Shown here piece after piece: positions 1-4,881 of a stretch of DNA of 7,669 nt (its first letter is position 1; each line of letters starts with the position of its first letter). The notes beneath the pieces are model-generated. The model was given only the letters and a program-made list of their open reading frames with translations, did no database searches and was not told the DNA's origin. Source of the stretch: an uncultured Lachnospiraceae bacterium. Its GTDB lineage: Bacteria; Bacillota; Clostridia; Lachnospirales; Lachnospiraceae. The DNA lies in NCBI GenBank assembly GCA_910586585.1, contig CAJUKA010000155.1:1-7669 (forward strand), read 5' to 3'. Both the position numbers and the translations under genes were made by a program.

Positions 1-2
1 CG

Positions 3-131
3 ATGTGTGCAGTGGTACAGAAAGGTCTGTCCGGTATTAAGTCGGTGCTTGCAGGTTATCAGGAATTTCTACAAATGAGCGGGAGGACGATTTGTTTAAC
101 GCTTTTAATAATGATGACGGAATGTATATAG
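3..131 (+). CDS. Possible 3' end of an upstream gene (partial)
   Basis: This frame is open from the window start to a TAG at 129-131. The first part reads as plausible protein (MCAVVQKGLSGIKSVLAGYQ from position 3, continuing EFLQMSGR). The last 14 residues are hydrophobic and look like a shadow of the next gene, which starts at 92 in another frame. It may be the tail of a neighbouring conjugative-element gene overlapping its successor by 40 bases, or evidence of a frameshift near 75-90 that separates one ancestral protein into two frames. I do not recognise the family, and whether the ATG at 3 is a start or an internal Met cannot be judged here. Confidence 0.3.
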   Translation: MCAVVQKGLSGIKSVLAGYQEFLQMSGRTICLTLLIMMTECI

Positions 132-1393
132 GAGATGTTAAGGTTGACATCAATCCAATTACGCCGCAACAGACAGGAACTTTGGAAAGCTACCTTCCAC
201 AGGTGGAGGAATACCTTGCAGGCGTGCGTGAAGCAAGAGAGCAGGAGCCAAAAAGCATTTTCTATACGAAGATGTACGATGAACAGCGCTTTTATGAGAA
301 TACCAGCGGTCTTGACGTAGATGCGCTATGCAAAGCCTACGCGGAATGTGATAAACCCTTTGTGGAAATGGGACAGTATGGAAAGCGGATTTCGGAGGCG
401 GATTATGCATACATTCAGCAGGGGGATAAGCTGTCGTTTTCCTTAGAATTTGATGCGGATAAGGACGAGATTATCCTGTCGGACGGGGAGCATTTTGAAA
501 CGAAAGAACTGACGGAAACACTGTTTCCGCAGAAAGCAGAGCCGGAAACAAAAGTGACGCTGACCGTGGCGGAGTGCGGGGAGTTCCATAATTTCGGGGA
601 ATTTTATGAGAATATTGAGACAGTAGAAGAAGCCATTGCGAAATGGAAACAAATACCGCCGGAGCGTATGAACGGTATCCCTGCAATCGGCATCAATATC
701 CATACGCCGGGGACAGAAACATATGATGATGTCATGACAGATATTTTAACGGGAAATCGGTTTGAACTTGATGTTTTGGATTATATTCCTGAAATAAAAG
801 ATAGTCCGCAAGCAATGGAAGTAATCGCGGAACTTATGGCAAAGGCTATGCCTTTGATGCCTGATATGAAGATAGATGGCGATATTAGTGAGGCTTTGGA
901 GGCTAAAATATGGGAAAAACAAATGTCGGATTTGACTCCTGCAGAACAGCTTGCGGTGGAGATAGACCGTTTTATTTATAATTATGATATGAATGTCTAT
1001 CACGACAATAAGCAGACCATGACTGAAAATGTATCGGAGATTTCAGAAATGATCGGGCAGGGAGATGTAGAACACCTGACGGAATGGCTAAATGAGGTTG
1101 TCGCTATGGAAACTGCACCAAAAGAAATGCAGCAGGCAAATGAACTGCTTGAAAAGCTGGCGGAATACAAGCCCCTTGCGAAGATTGAGGAAATGGAGGA
1201 ACAGAACTATAACATGGTGGATAATGTCCTGAATAACGGTGCCGGGGAGAAAGCTCAGAAAGAGGAGAACAAAAAGGCACAGGACAAACCTGCCGAGAAA
1301 ATGTCCCTAAAATTCCGTCTTGCGGAGAAAAAGGCGCAGGTGGCAGGGCAGGGGCGTGATGAAAATTCCAAAAATCAACAGAGGGAGATGTAA
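92..1393 (+). CDS. Conjugative-element accessory protein, large-polyvalent/YodL-DUF4316-like, 433 aa
   Basis: This is a soluble, very acidic protein with no signal peptide or membrane segment. It resembles multi-domain accessory proteins encoded in Lachnospiraceae conjugative elements. Residues about 1-145 form an N-terminal region I cannot assign. Residues about 155-335 form a domain beginning VTLTVAECGEFHNFGEF, with IPPERMNGIPAIGINIH near 188-204 and LTPAEQLAVEIDRF near 281-294. Residues about 355-382 carry the recurring C-terminal segment LAEYKPLAKIEEMEEQNYNM, followed by VDNVLNN, which I associate with DUF4316/YodL-type proteins. The last 50 residues are a charged, Lys/Glu-rich tail. The start is a TTG supported by GGGAGG at 81-86 with 5 bases spacing; the next in-frame ATG (122) has no clear ribosome binding site. 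No catalytic motif is visible. An anti-restriction or DNA-processing helper role is possible from context only. The family call is moderate and the function unknown. Confidence 0.75.
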   Translation: MFNAFNNDDGMYIGDVKVDINPITPQQTGTLESYLPQVEEYLAGVREAREQEPKSIFYTKMYDEQRFYENTSGLDVDALCKAYAECDKPFVEMGQYGKRISEADYAYIQQGDKLSFSLEFDADKDEIILSDGEHFETKELTETLFPQKAEPETKVTLTVAECGEFHNFGEFYENIETVEEAIAKWKQIPPERMNGIPAIGINIHTPGTETYDDVMTDILTGNRFELDVLDYIPEIKDSPQAMEVIAELMAKAMPLMPDMKIDGDISEALEAKIWEKQMSDLTPAEQLAVEIDRFIYNYDMNVYHDNKQTMTENVSEISEMIGQGDVEHLTEWLNEVVAMETAPKEMQQANELLEKLAEYKPLAKIEEMEEQNYNMVDNVLNNGAGEKAQKEENKKAQDKPAEKMSLKFRLAEKKAQVAGQGRDENSKNQQREM

Positions 1394-1397
1394 GCTT

Positions 1398-1604
1398 ATG
1401 AATATGTTGTTTGCAGTGGAAGAAAGTAGTTTGATTTGCATATTTGCAGGGGAAAGCGGAAAAGAGATCATAAAGGATATTGAGAGGACTTTGCTGTATC
1501 TGTAGGATGCGGATATGGAGATACTATCTGGCAGGGTGATCATAAAGCTACGAGATATGACCGATGAAGAATTTGCACGGCTTGAGTTTACAACAATAGA
1601 ATAA
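1398..1604 (+). pseudogene. TTRAP-like transposon-transfer-assisting small protein, interrupted by TAG
   Basis: The ATG lies 4 bases after the preceding stop, with GAGGGAG at 1381-1387 as ribosome binding site. The first 35 codons read MNMLFAVEESSLICIFAGES and continue to LLYL, then TAG at 1503-1505. The same frame continues after the stop with DADMEILSGRVIIKLRDMTD and EEFARLEFTTIE, ending at TAA 1602-1604. The MTDEEFARLE end and the LICIF/AGES start match the layout of TTRAP (DUF4319-type) proteins of about 65-70 residues found in clostridial conjugative elements. Read through, the product is 68 residues, the normal size, so a single base change explains the break. The frame is otherwise intact, suggesting recent inactivation, a sequencing error or readthrough. 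The 35-residue truncated product would lack the conserved C-terminal half. Confidence 0.72.
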
Positions 1605-1619
1605 AGACTTTTGGTATGG

Positions 1620-1652
1620 CAGGGCATAGTGGTATCTATGTCCTGTTTTTTT
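1620..1652 (+). terminator. Rho-independent terminator after the conjugative-element genes
   Basis: A 10-bp stem pairs CAGGGCATAG (1620-1629) with CTATGTCCTG (1636-1645), all Watson-Crick except one G-U pair. The loop is 6 bases and a run of seven T follows at 1646-1652. It lies 15 bases after the end of the TTRAP-like frame and separates that operon from the transporter module. Confidence 0.9.
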
Positions 1653-1693
1653 ATGCTCAGCCTCATACAGAGGAAGTATGCCGCAGAAGAGGA

Positions 1694-1737
1694 GGCGAGT
1701 AGCGGAAGATAAATCTTCTCTACTTGATTGCCTGTTA
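1694..1737 (+). repeat. Boundary repeat, left copy, with internal hairpin
   Basis: This 44-bp stretch matches 7364-7408 in direct orientation at roughly three quarters of positions. The longest shared blocks are TTCTCTACT, GAAGAT and ATTG. It folds into a hairpin: AGTAG (1698-1702) with CTACT (1720-1724), and GAAGAT (1705-1710) with ATCTTC (1713-1718). Both copies follow a terminator by a few tens of bases and both precede a new gene module, so they bracket the whole transporter cassette. Function is unknown; a recombination scar or conserved intergenic element is possible. Confidence 0.6.
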
Positions 1738-1819
1738 TCGATAGTAATTGTGTTCGTCGAACGATTGTAGAAAATTTAATGTATAATACACAAAATAACT
1801 GTTCTGTATATTATATATG

Positions 1820-1871
1820 TTGACAATAAAGGGTTTCCAAAGTGGAATAGATAGTCATACAATTCTATAAT
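1820..1871 (+). promoter_or_regulatory. Candidate promoter region for the decayed helix-turn-helix gene
   Basis: A consensus TTGACA lies at 1820-1825 and a perfect TATAAT at 1866-1871, but they are 40 bases apart and cannot form one promoter. TTGACA has only a weak partner at the right distance (TGGAAT 1843-1848). TATAAT has only that same weak hexamer 17 bases upstream as a -35. One weak promoter, most likely the TATAAT one, is plausible; transcription would start near 1878 and give a leader of about 125 bases. Confidence 0.4.
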
Positions 1872-1936
1872 AGTGCATGTTATGCTTGCTATTATTCGTT
1901 TAAACGTTTATAATTAGTTTAAAATTTTTGAGGAGT

Positions 1937-2000
1937 CTAGTACAGCATTGCACAAATAACAGTGAATACAGCGCCTGTTATTTAGGCAACGCTGTACTAG
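1937..2000 (+). repeat. Long imperfect hairpin between Shine-Dalgarno and ATG (possible miniature insertion)
   Basis: Two 26-nt arms (1937-1962 and 1975-2000) match at 23 of 26 positions around a 12-base loop; both outer ends are CTAG. GAGGAG lies just before at 1930-1935 and ATG follows at 2003. Removing 60 bases (one CTAG plus the interior) leaves GAGGAG 7 bases from the ATG, which is ideal spacing. This is what a small palindromic insertion with a CTAG target duplication would leave. Alternatively, the folded stem itself brings the ribosome binding site next to the start codon. Confidence 0.75.
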
Positions 2001-2002
2001 AA

Positions 2003-2246
2003 ATGTTTGAGTATATGACTGTAAGGGAATCTGCAGAATTTTGGAACATATCTGTTCGATGGGTGTAGAAACTTTGTAAAGAGAATCGAATTAAAGGAGC
2101 GTTAAATTTAAGTAGGGTATGCCTTAGATGCAGCAAGACCTACAGATGATCGCTTTAAAATTTATAGTGGAGAAAAGGTTGCTGACGCTAATATTGGCAA
2201 ACGAAAGGATAGTTATGGTGAAAAAGGTTTTAATAATAGATATTGA
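2003..2246 (+). pseudogene. Helix-turn-helix DNA-binding protein, decayed (TAG plus frameshift)
   Basis: The ATG at 2003 opens MFEYMTVRESAEFWNISVRW, then V and TAG at 2066-2068, where family members have Gln (CAG to TAG). The frame continues KLCKENRIKGALNLSRV to about 2119. The expected Trp-x-Ile-Pro region is then lost, and the protein resumes in another frame at about 2121 with LDAARPTDDRFKIYSGEK, ending at TGA 2244-2246. This matches a common family of small winged/helix-turn-helix proteins in clostridial mobile elements (excisionase/MerR-like fold, about 70-80 residues). A deletion that is not a multiple of three near 2119-2123 fits the loss. Two independent lesions make a functional product unlikely. 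An intact ancestor may have regulated the adjacent module or acted as a recombination factor; that is inference. Confidence 0.8.
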
Positions 2247-2272
2247 CAGGGAGACTGCCAGTCACTTATATA
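2243..2272 (+). promoter_or_regulatory. Promoter of the two-component regulator genes
   Basis: A perfect -35 TTGACA (2243-2248) is followed after 18 bases by TATATA (2267-2272), or after 17 bases by TTATAT. Transcription would start near 2279, giving a leader of about 40 bases before the response regulator ATG at 2319. The -35 box overlaps the stop codon of the helix-turn-helix pseudogene. Confidence 0.65.
2253..2263. promoter_or_regulatory. Inverted repeat in the promoter spacer (candidate operator)
   Basis: GACTG-C-CAGTC is a perfect 5-bp inverted repeat with one central base, lying wholly between the -35 and -10 boxes. A dimeric regulator bound there would cover the promoter. Candidates are the adjacent response regulator (autoregulation) or the ancestral helix-turn-helix protein. 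The repeat is short, so chance is not excluded. Confidence 0.35.
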
Positions 2273-2318
2273 GGTAGGTAAATCTGTCGAAATAATATTT
2301 GGGAAGGGGAACTTGTAT

Positions 2319-3002
2319 ATGAGCAGGATATTGTTATTAGAAGATGATTTGAGTTTGATTAATGGTCTTTCTTTTGCTTTGCACAAACAAGGATATGAGT
2401 TAGAGATTGCGAGGACTATAAGAGAGGCAGATGCAGCCTGGGGTAATGGAAAATATGACCTTTTGATTTTGGATGTTACGCTTCCTGATGGTTCTGGTTT
2501 TGAGATATGTGAGAAAGTTCGTCGAACTTCAACAGTACCTATTGTTTTTTTAACAGCATCAGATGAAGAAGTCAATATTATTATGGGATTGGATATGGGT
2601 GGTGATGACTATATTACAAAACCTTTTAAATTGGGAGTGCTGTTAGCCCGGATAAATGCGCTGTTAAGGCGTACAGGTGATTTTAGCCAGACAGAAACAG
2701 AAATTCATTCTAATGGTTTAAAGGCGATTTTGACACAAGGAAAGGTTTATAAAAATGGAGCGCTTTTGGATTTGACGGCAGGAGAGTATAAGCTGCTGTG
2801 TCTGTTTATGCAAAATCCGGGTACAGTGCTTTCTAAAGAGCAGATTTTAGAAAAACTGTGGGATAATGAAGGAAATTATATAGATAACAATACGCTGAAT
2901 GTCTATATCCGCAGACTGCGGACAAAAGTTGAGGACGATTCCAGCGATCCACAAATGATTTTGACTGTAAGACGTATGGGATATAAATGGAATATTATTT
3001 GA
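2319..3002 (+). CDS. OmpR-family response regulator, 227 aa
   Basis: Cytoplasmic transcription regulator that receives phosphate from the kinase encoded next. The receiver domain (about 1-115) has the acidic pair D9/D10 after LLLE, the phosphate acceptor D52 in LLILDVTLPDG, T79 in VFLTAS and K101 in ITKPF. The DNA-binding winged helix (about 130-225) shows LTAGEYKLLCLFMQNPG, SKEQILEKLW, the recognition-helix region NTLNVYIRRLRTKVE and the closing hairpin VRRMGYKW. Length and order are normal for the OmpR/PhoB group. I chose ATG 2319, because GGGAAGGGGA at 2301-2310 is 8 bases upstream; a TTG two codons earlier is closer than usual. The gene is separated from the kinase by 12 bases, so the two are cotranscribed. 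Likely targets are the promoter ahead of the ABC transporter and possibly its own promoter. It resembles regulators of peptide-antibiotic response systems, but the signal is not known. Confidence 0.93.
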   Translation: MSRILLLEDDLSLINGLSFALHKQGYELEIARTIREADAAWGNGKYDLLILDVTLPDGSGFEICEKVRRTSTVPIVFLTASDEEVNIIMGLDMGGDDYITKPFKLGVLLARINALLRRTGDFSQTETEIHSNGLKAILTQGKVYKNGALLDLTAGEYKLLCLFMQNPGTVLSKEQILEKLWDNEGNYIDNNTLNVYIRRLRTKVEDDSSDPQMILTVRRMGYKWNII

Positions 3003-3014
3003 TGGAGTATTTTT

Positions 3015-4052
3015 ATGAAAATATTTACAAACAAAGATATCAAGACGCTGTTTATAGGAGTGTCTTTATTTTTATTTTGCAATACGGTTCTGTCACAAAT
3101 TATATTATGGAGATTTCATAGAAATAGCTCGCCCGCTCTTTTTATCCTTTCCCTGCTTATGGGATGCGGGATTCTGTTTCTCTGCTTTTGTTACTTTCAT
3201 AAGCAGCAGAAAATCATGGAAACAGCAGTGGCAGAAATAGATGATTACCTTATAGGAGATACAGATGCCCGTATTGAATGTGACGATGAGGGTGAAATGT
3301 ACAAGCTTTTCCATTCAGTTAACACATTGGTGTCGGTATTGAACGCACATATAGAGAACGAGTTTCGGACAAAGGAATTTCTGAAGGATACCATATCGGA
3401 TATTTCCCACCAGTTGAAAACACCGCTTGCTGCTCTTAATATTTATAATGGTATTTTACAAAGTGAAACAGAAAATCTTCCTGACTTAAAGGAATTTACC
3501 ATTTTGTCAGAGAAGGAACTTGACCGTATTGAAAGCCTGATACAAAACCTGCTGAAAATTACCAGATTAGATGCAGAAACGATTATACTTGAGAAAAATT
3601 TTGAGAATGTGTCTGACATGATGCATGATATTGAACAGCATTTTGCATATCGTGCAAAACAGGAGCAGAAAGAGCTTATCCTTTCTGGAGATAATGAAAT
3701 TACGCTTTTTTGTGACCGTGAATGGATGATAGAAGCGGTCAGCAACCTTGTAAAAAATGCTTTTGACCATACGGAGGCAGGAAAGCGTATTTGTGTTGAA
3801 TGGAAACAGATGTCGGATATGTTACAGATTGTAGTGGAAGATAATGGGTGCGGTATCCATTCCGAGGATATCTATCATATTTTTAAGCGTTTTTATCGCA
3901 GCCGTTTTTCTAAAGATACACAGGGGATTGGACTTGGACTGCCTCTGTCAAAGGCGATTGTTGAACTGCATGGCGGCAATATTAAAGTAGACAGTGTTTT
4001 GGGAAAAGGGAGCACTTTTTTTATAAATATTTTGAAAATTACAAAATTGTAA
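3015..4052 (+). CDS. Sensor histidine kinase with a minimal extracytoplasmic loop, 345 aa
   Basis: Membrane-bound kinase partnered with the regulator just upstream. Two hydrophobic helices at about 10-31 and 41-61 are joined by only about 9 residues (WRFHRNSSP), so there is no external sensor domain. This is the layout of intramembrane-sensing kinases. A linker of about 60 residues leads to the dimerisation/phosphorylation helix with H132 in DISHQLKTPL. The ATPase domain shows the N box NLVKNAFDHT (N248), G1 DNGCGI (276-281), the F box FKRFYR and G2 GIGLGL (304-309). All catalytic motifs are present. Start ATG 3015 is preceded by GGAG (3004-3007). In the related Bce/Vra-type systems, such kinases are controlled by a partner ABC transporter in the membrane rather than by direct ligand binding. 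The transporter encoded downstream is the obvious candidate partner. No recognisable signal can be read from the sequence. Confidence 0.93.
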   Translation: MKIFTNKDIKTLFIGVSLFLFCNTVLSQIILWRFHRNSSPALFILSLLMGCGILFLCFCYFHKQQKIMETAVAEIDDYLIGDTDARIECDDEGEMYKLFHSVNTLVSVLNAHIENEFRTKEFLKDTISDISHQLKTPLAALNIYNGILQSETENLPDLKEFTILSEKELDRIESLIQNLLKITRLDAETIILEKNFENVSDMMHDIEQHFAYRAKQEQKELILSGDNEITLFCDREWMIEAVSNLVKNAFDHTEAGKRICVEWKQMSDMLQIVVEDNGCGIHSEDIYHIFKRFYRSRFSKDTQGIGLGLPLSKAIVELHGGNIKVDSVLGKGSTFFINILKITKL

Positions 4053-4085
4053 GAAATTTGTTTGTTTTGGAGGAGAACATTACAG

Positions 4086-4107
4086 AATTGTCGGTTTAGA
4101 GAAATAT
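4086..4107 (+). repeat. 22-bp sequence upstream of the transporter genes (copy 1)
   Basis: AATTGTCGGTTTAGAGAAAT, continuing AT, recurs at 7227-7247 with one base missing and one substitution. Here it lies 20 bases upstream of the extended -10 box of the transporter promoter. That is a place where an activating OmpR-type regulator would bind next to a promoter without a -35 box. Binding is inferred, not shown. Confidence 0.5.
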
Positions 4108-4120
4108 CAGAGTAAGGATT

Positions 4121-4158
4121 GGGTGTTATACTTCTTTGCGGAAGGAGGAATAACACCC
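4121..4158. promoter_or_regulatory. 9-bp inverted repeat spanning the transporter promoter and first ribosome binding site
   Basis: GGGTGTTAT (4121-4129) is the exact reverse complement of ATAACACCC (4150-4158), with 20 bases between. The left arm overlaps the extended -10 TGTTATACT. The interval holds the likely transcription start and AGGAGG (4144-4149), and the right arm abuts an ATG at 4159. If transcription starts near 4139 the left arm is not transcribed, so the repeat would act as DNA (operator). With upstream readthrough from the kinase gene it would form an RNA hairpin exposing the ribosome binding site in its loop. Confidence 0.5.
4124..4132 (+). promoter_or_regulatory. Extended -10 promoter of the ABC transporter genes
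   Basis: TG-T-TATACT fits an extended -10 box with five of six hexamer matches. No -35 consensus is found 16-18 bases upstream (4104-4109 is ATATCA). This is typical of promoters that need an activator, and the repeated 22-bp sequence sits immediately upstream. Confidence 0.5.
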
Positions 4159-4185
4159 ATGAATTTATCAGATCAAAAAAGTAAT

Positions 4186-4191
4186 AGGAGG
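4186..4191 (+). promoter_or_regulatory. Ribosome binding site deciding the ATPase start
   Basis: AGGAGG lies 6 bases before ATG 4198. A second strong site at 4144-4149 serves an in-frame ATG at 4159, which would add 13 residues (MNLSDQKSNRRHS). The later start gives the family's usual N-terminus. Confidence 0.75.
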
Positions 4192-4197
4192 CATAGC

Positions 4198-4881
4198 ATG
4201 AACTTATTGGAAGTGAATGGAATTTCAAAAACTTATGGAGCAGGGGAAACTGCTGTCCATGCTTTGAAAAATGTTAGTTTTTCAGTTCCGAAAGGAGAAT
4301 TTGTTGCGGTAGTAGGAGAATCTGGTTCAGGCAAAAGTACACTGCTTAATATGCTGGGCGCATTGGATGTGCCTACTTCCGGCAAAGTAATGATTGATGG
4401 AAAAGATACATTTTCTATGAGAGAAAGGCAGCTTACCGTGTTCCGCCGCCGGAATATTGGATTTATCTTTCAGGCATTTAACCTTGTTCCTGAACTGACA
4501 GTGGAGCAGAATATTATCTTTCCGGCACTTTTGGATTACCAGAAGCCAAACAAAAAATATTTGGAGGATTTACTGAATATATTGAATTTGAAAGAACGCC
4601 GGAATCATTTGCCCAGTCAGTTGTCCGGCGGACAGCAGCAGAGAGTGGCGATTGGACGCGCTTTGTTTACCCGCCCGGCTTTAATACTTGCAGATGAGCC
4701 GACGGGAAATTTAGACTCGCAAAATACCAGTGAAGTTATTGCGCTGTTAAAAGAAGCATCAAAGAAGTATGAGCAGACAATTATTATGATTACACACAGC
4801 CGCAGTATTGCACAGACGGCAGACCGTATCCTGCAGGTGTCAGACGGGGAACTTACTGATTTGGGGAGGTGCAGGGAATGA
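4198..4881 (+). CDS. ABC transporter ATP-binding protein, MacB/LolD type, 227 aa
   Basis: Cytoplasmic ATPase that powers the FtsX-type permease encoded next. Motifs in order are Walker A GESGSGKST (40-48), the Q-loop FIFQAFNLVPEL (Q92), signature LSGGQQQRVAIGRAL from 142, Walker B LILADEPTGNLD with D166/E167, and the switch histidine H200 in MITHSR. The length and the FQAFNLVPELTVEQN and DEPTGNLDS wording are typical of the MacB/LolD/SalX subfamily, which handles lipoprotein release, macrolide or peptide efflux, and antimicrobial-peptide resistance. Start ATG 4198 follows AGGAGG; an alternative in-frame start at 4159 would add 13 residues. The stop codon overlaps the permease start as ATGA, indicating translational coupling. 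All catalytic residues are present, so the protein should be active. The substrate cannot be told from this subunit. Confidence 0.95.
   Translation: MNLLEVNGISKTYGAGETAVHALKNVSFSVPKGEFVAVVGESGSGKSTLLNMLGALDVPTSGKVMIDGKDTFSMRERQLTVFRRRNIGFIFQAFNLVPELTVEQNIIFPALLDYQKPNKKYLEDLLNILNLKERRNHLPSQLSGGQQQRVAIGRALFTRPALILADEPTGNLDSQNTSEVIALLKEASKKYEQTIIMITHSRSIAQTADRILQVSDGELTDLGRCRE

Larger units (their letters stand above)
1653..2002. other. Gene-poor spacer, 350 bp
   Basis: No convincing intact gene is seen. A 19-codon frame from ATG 1653 (MLSLIQRKYAAEEEASSGR, TAA at 1710-1712) has no ribosome binding site and starts inside the T-run of the terminator; it could be a remnant of a longer gene. The spacer turns strongly AT-rich after about 1760. 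Inside it lie the left copy of the 44-bp repeat, a perfect palindrome GTTCGTCGAAC at 1752-1762, a candidate promoter, the palindrome CGTTTAAACG at 1897-1906 and a long hairpin. The last of these are listed separately. Confidence 0.6.

Noticed and set aside
1320..1397. Upstream extension of the TTRAP-like frame to ATG 1320
   Set aside because: This part overlaps the end of the preceding gene and reads as a shadow frame. ATG 1398 has its own ribosome binding site and begins the family's normal N-terminus.
1653..1712. 19-codon frame MLSLIQRKYAAEEEASSGR
   Set aside because: It starts within the terminator T-run, has no ribosome binding site and is too short to assign. It is mentioned only as a possible remnant.
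1752..1762. LexA-type operator
   Set aside because: The half-sites GTTCG and CGAAC are in the opposite order to the Firmicute LexA box (GAAC...GTTC) and the spacing is wrong.
4123..4197. Longest possible start of the ATPase at about 4123
   Set aside because: It would begin inside the promoter and inverted repeat with no ribosome binding site. ATG 4198 gives the normal N-terminus.
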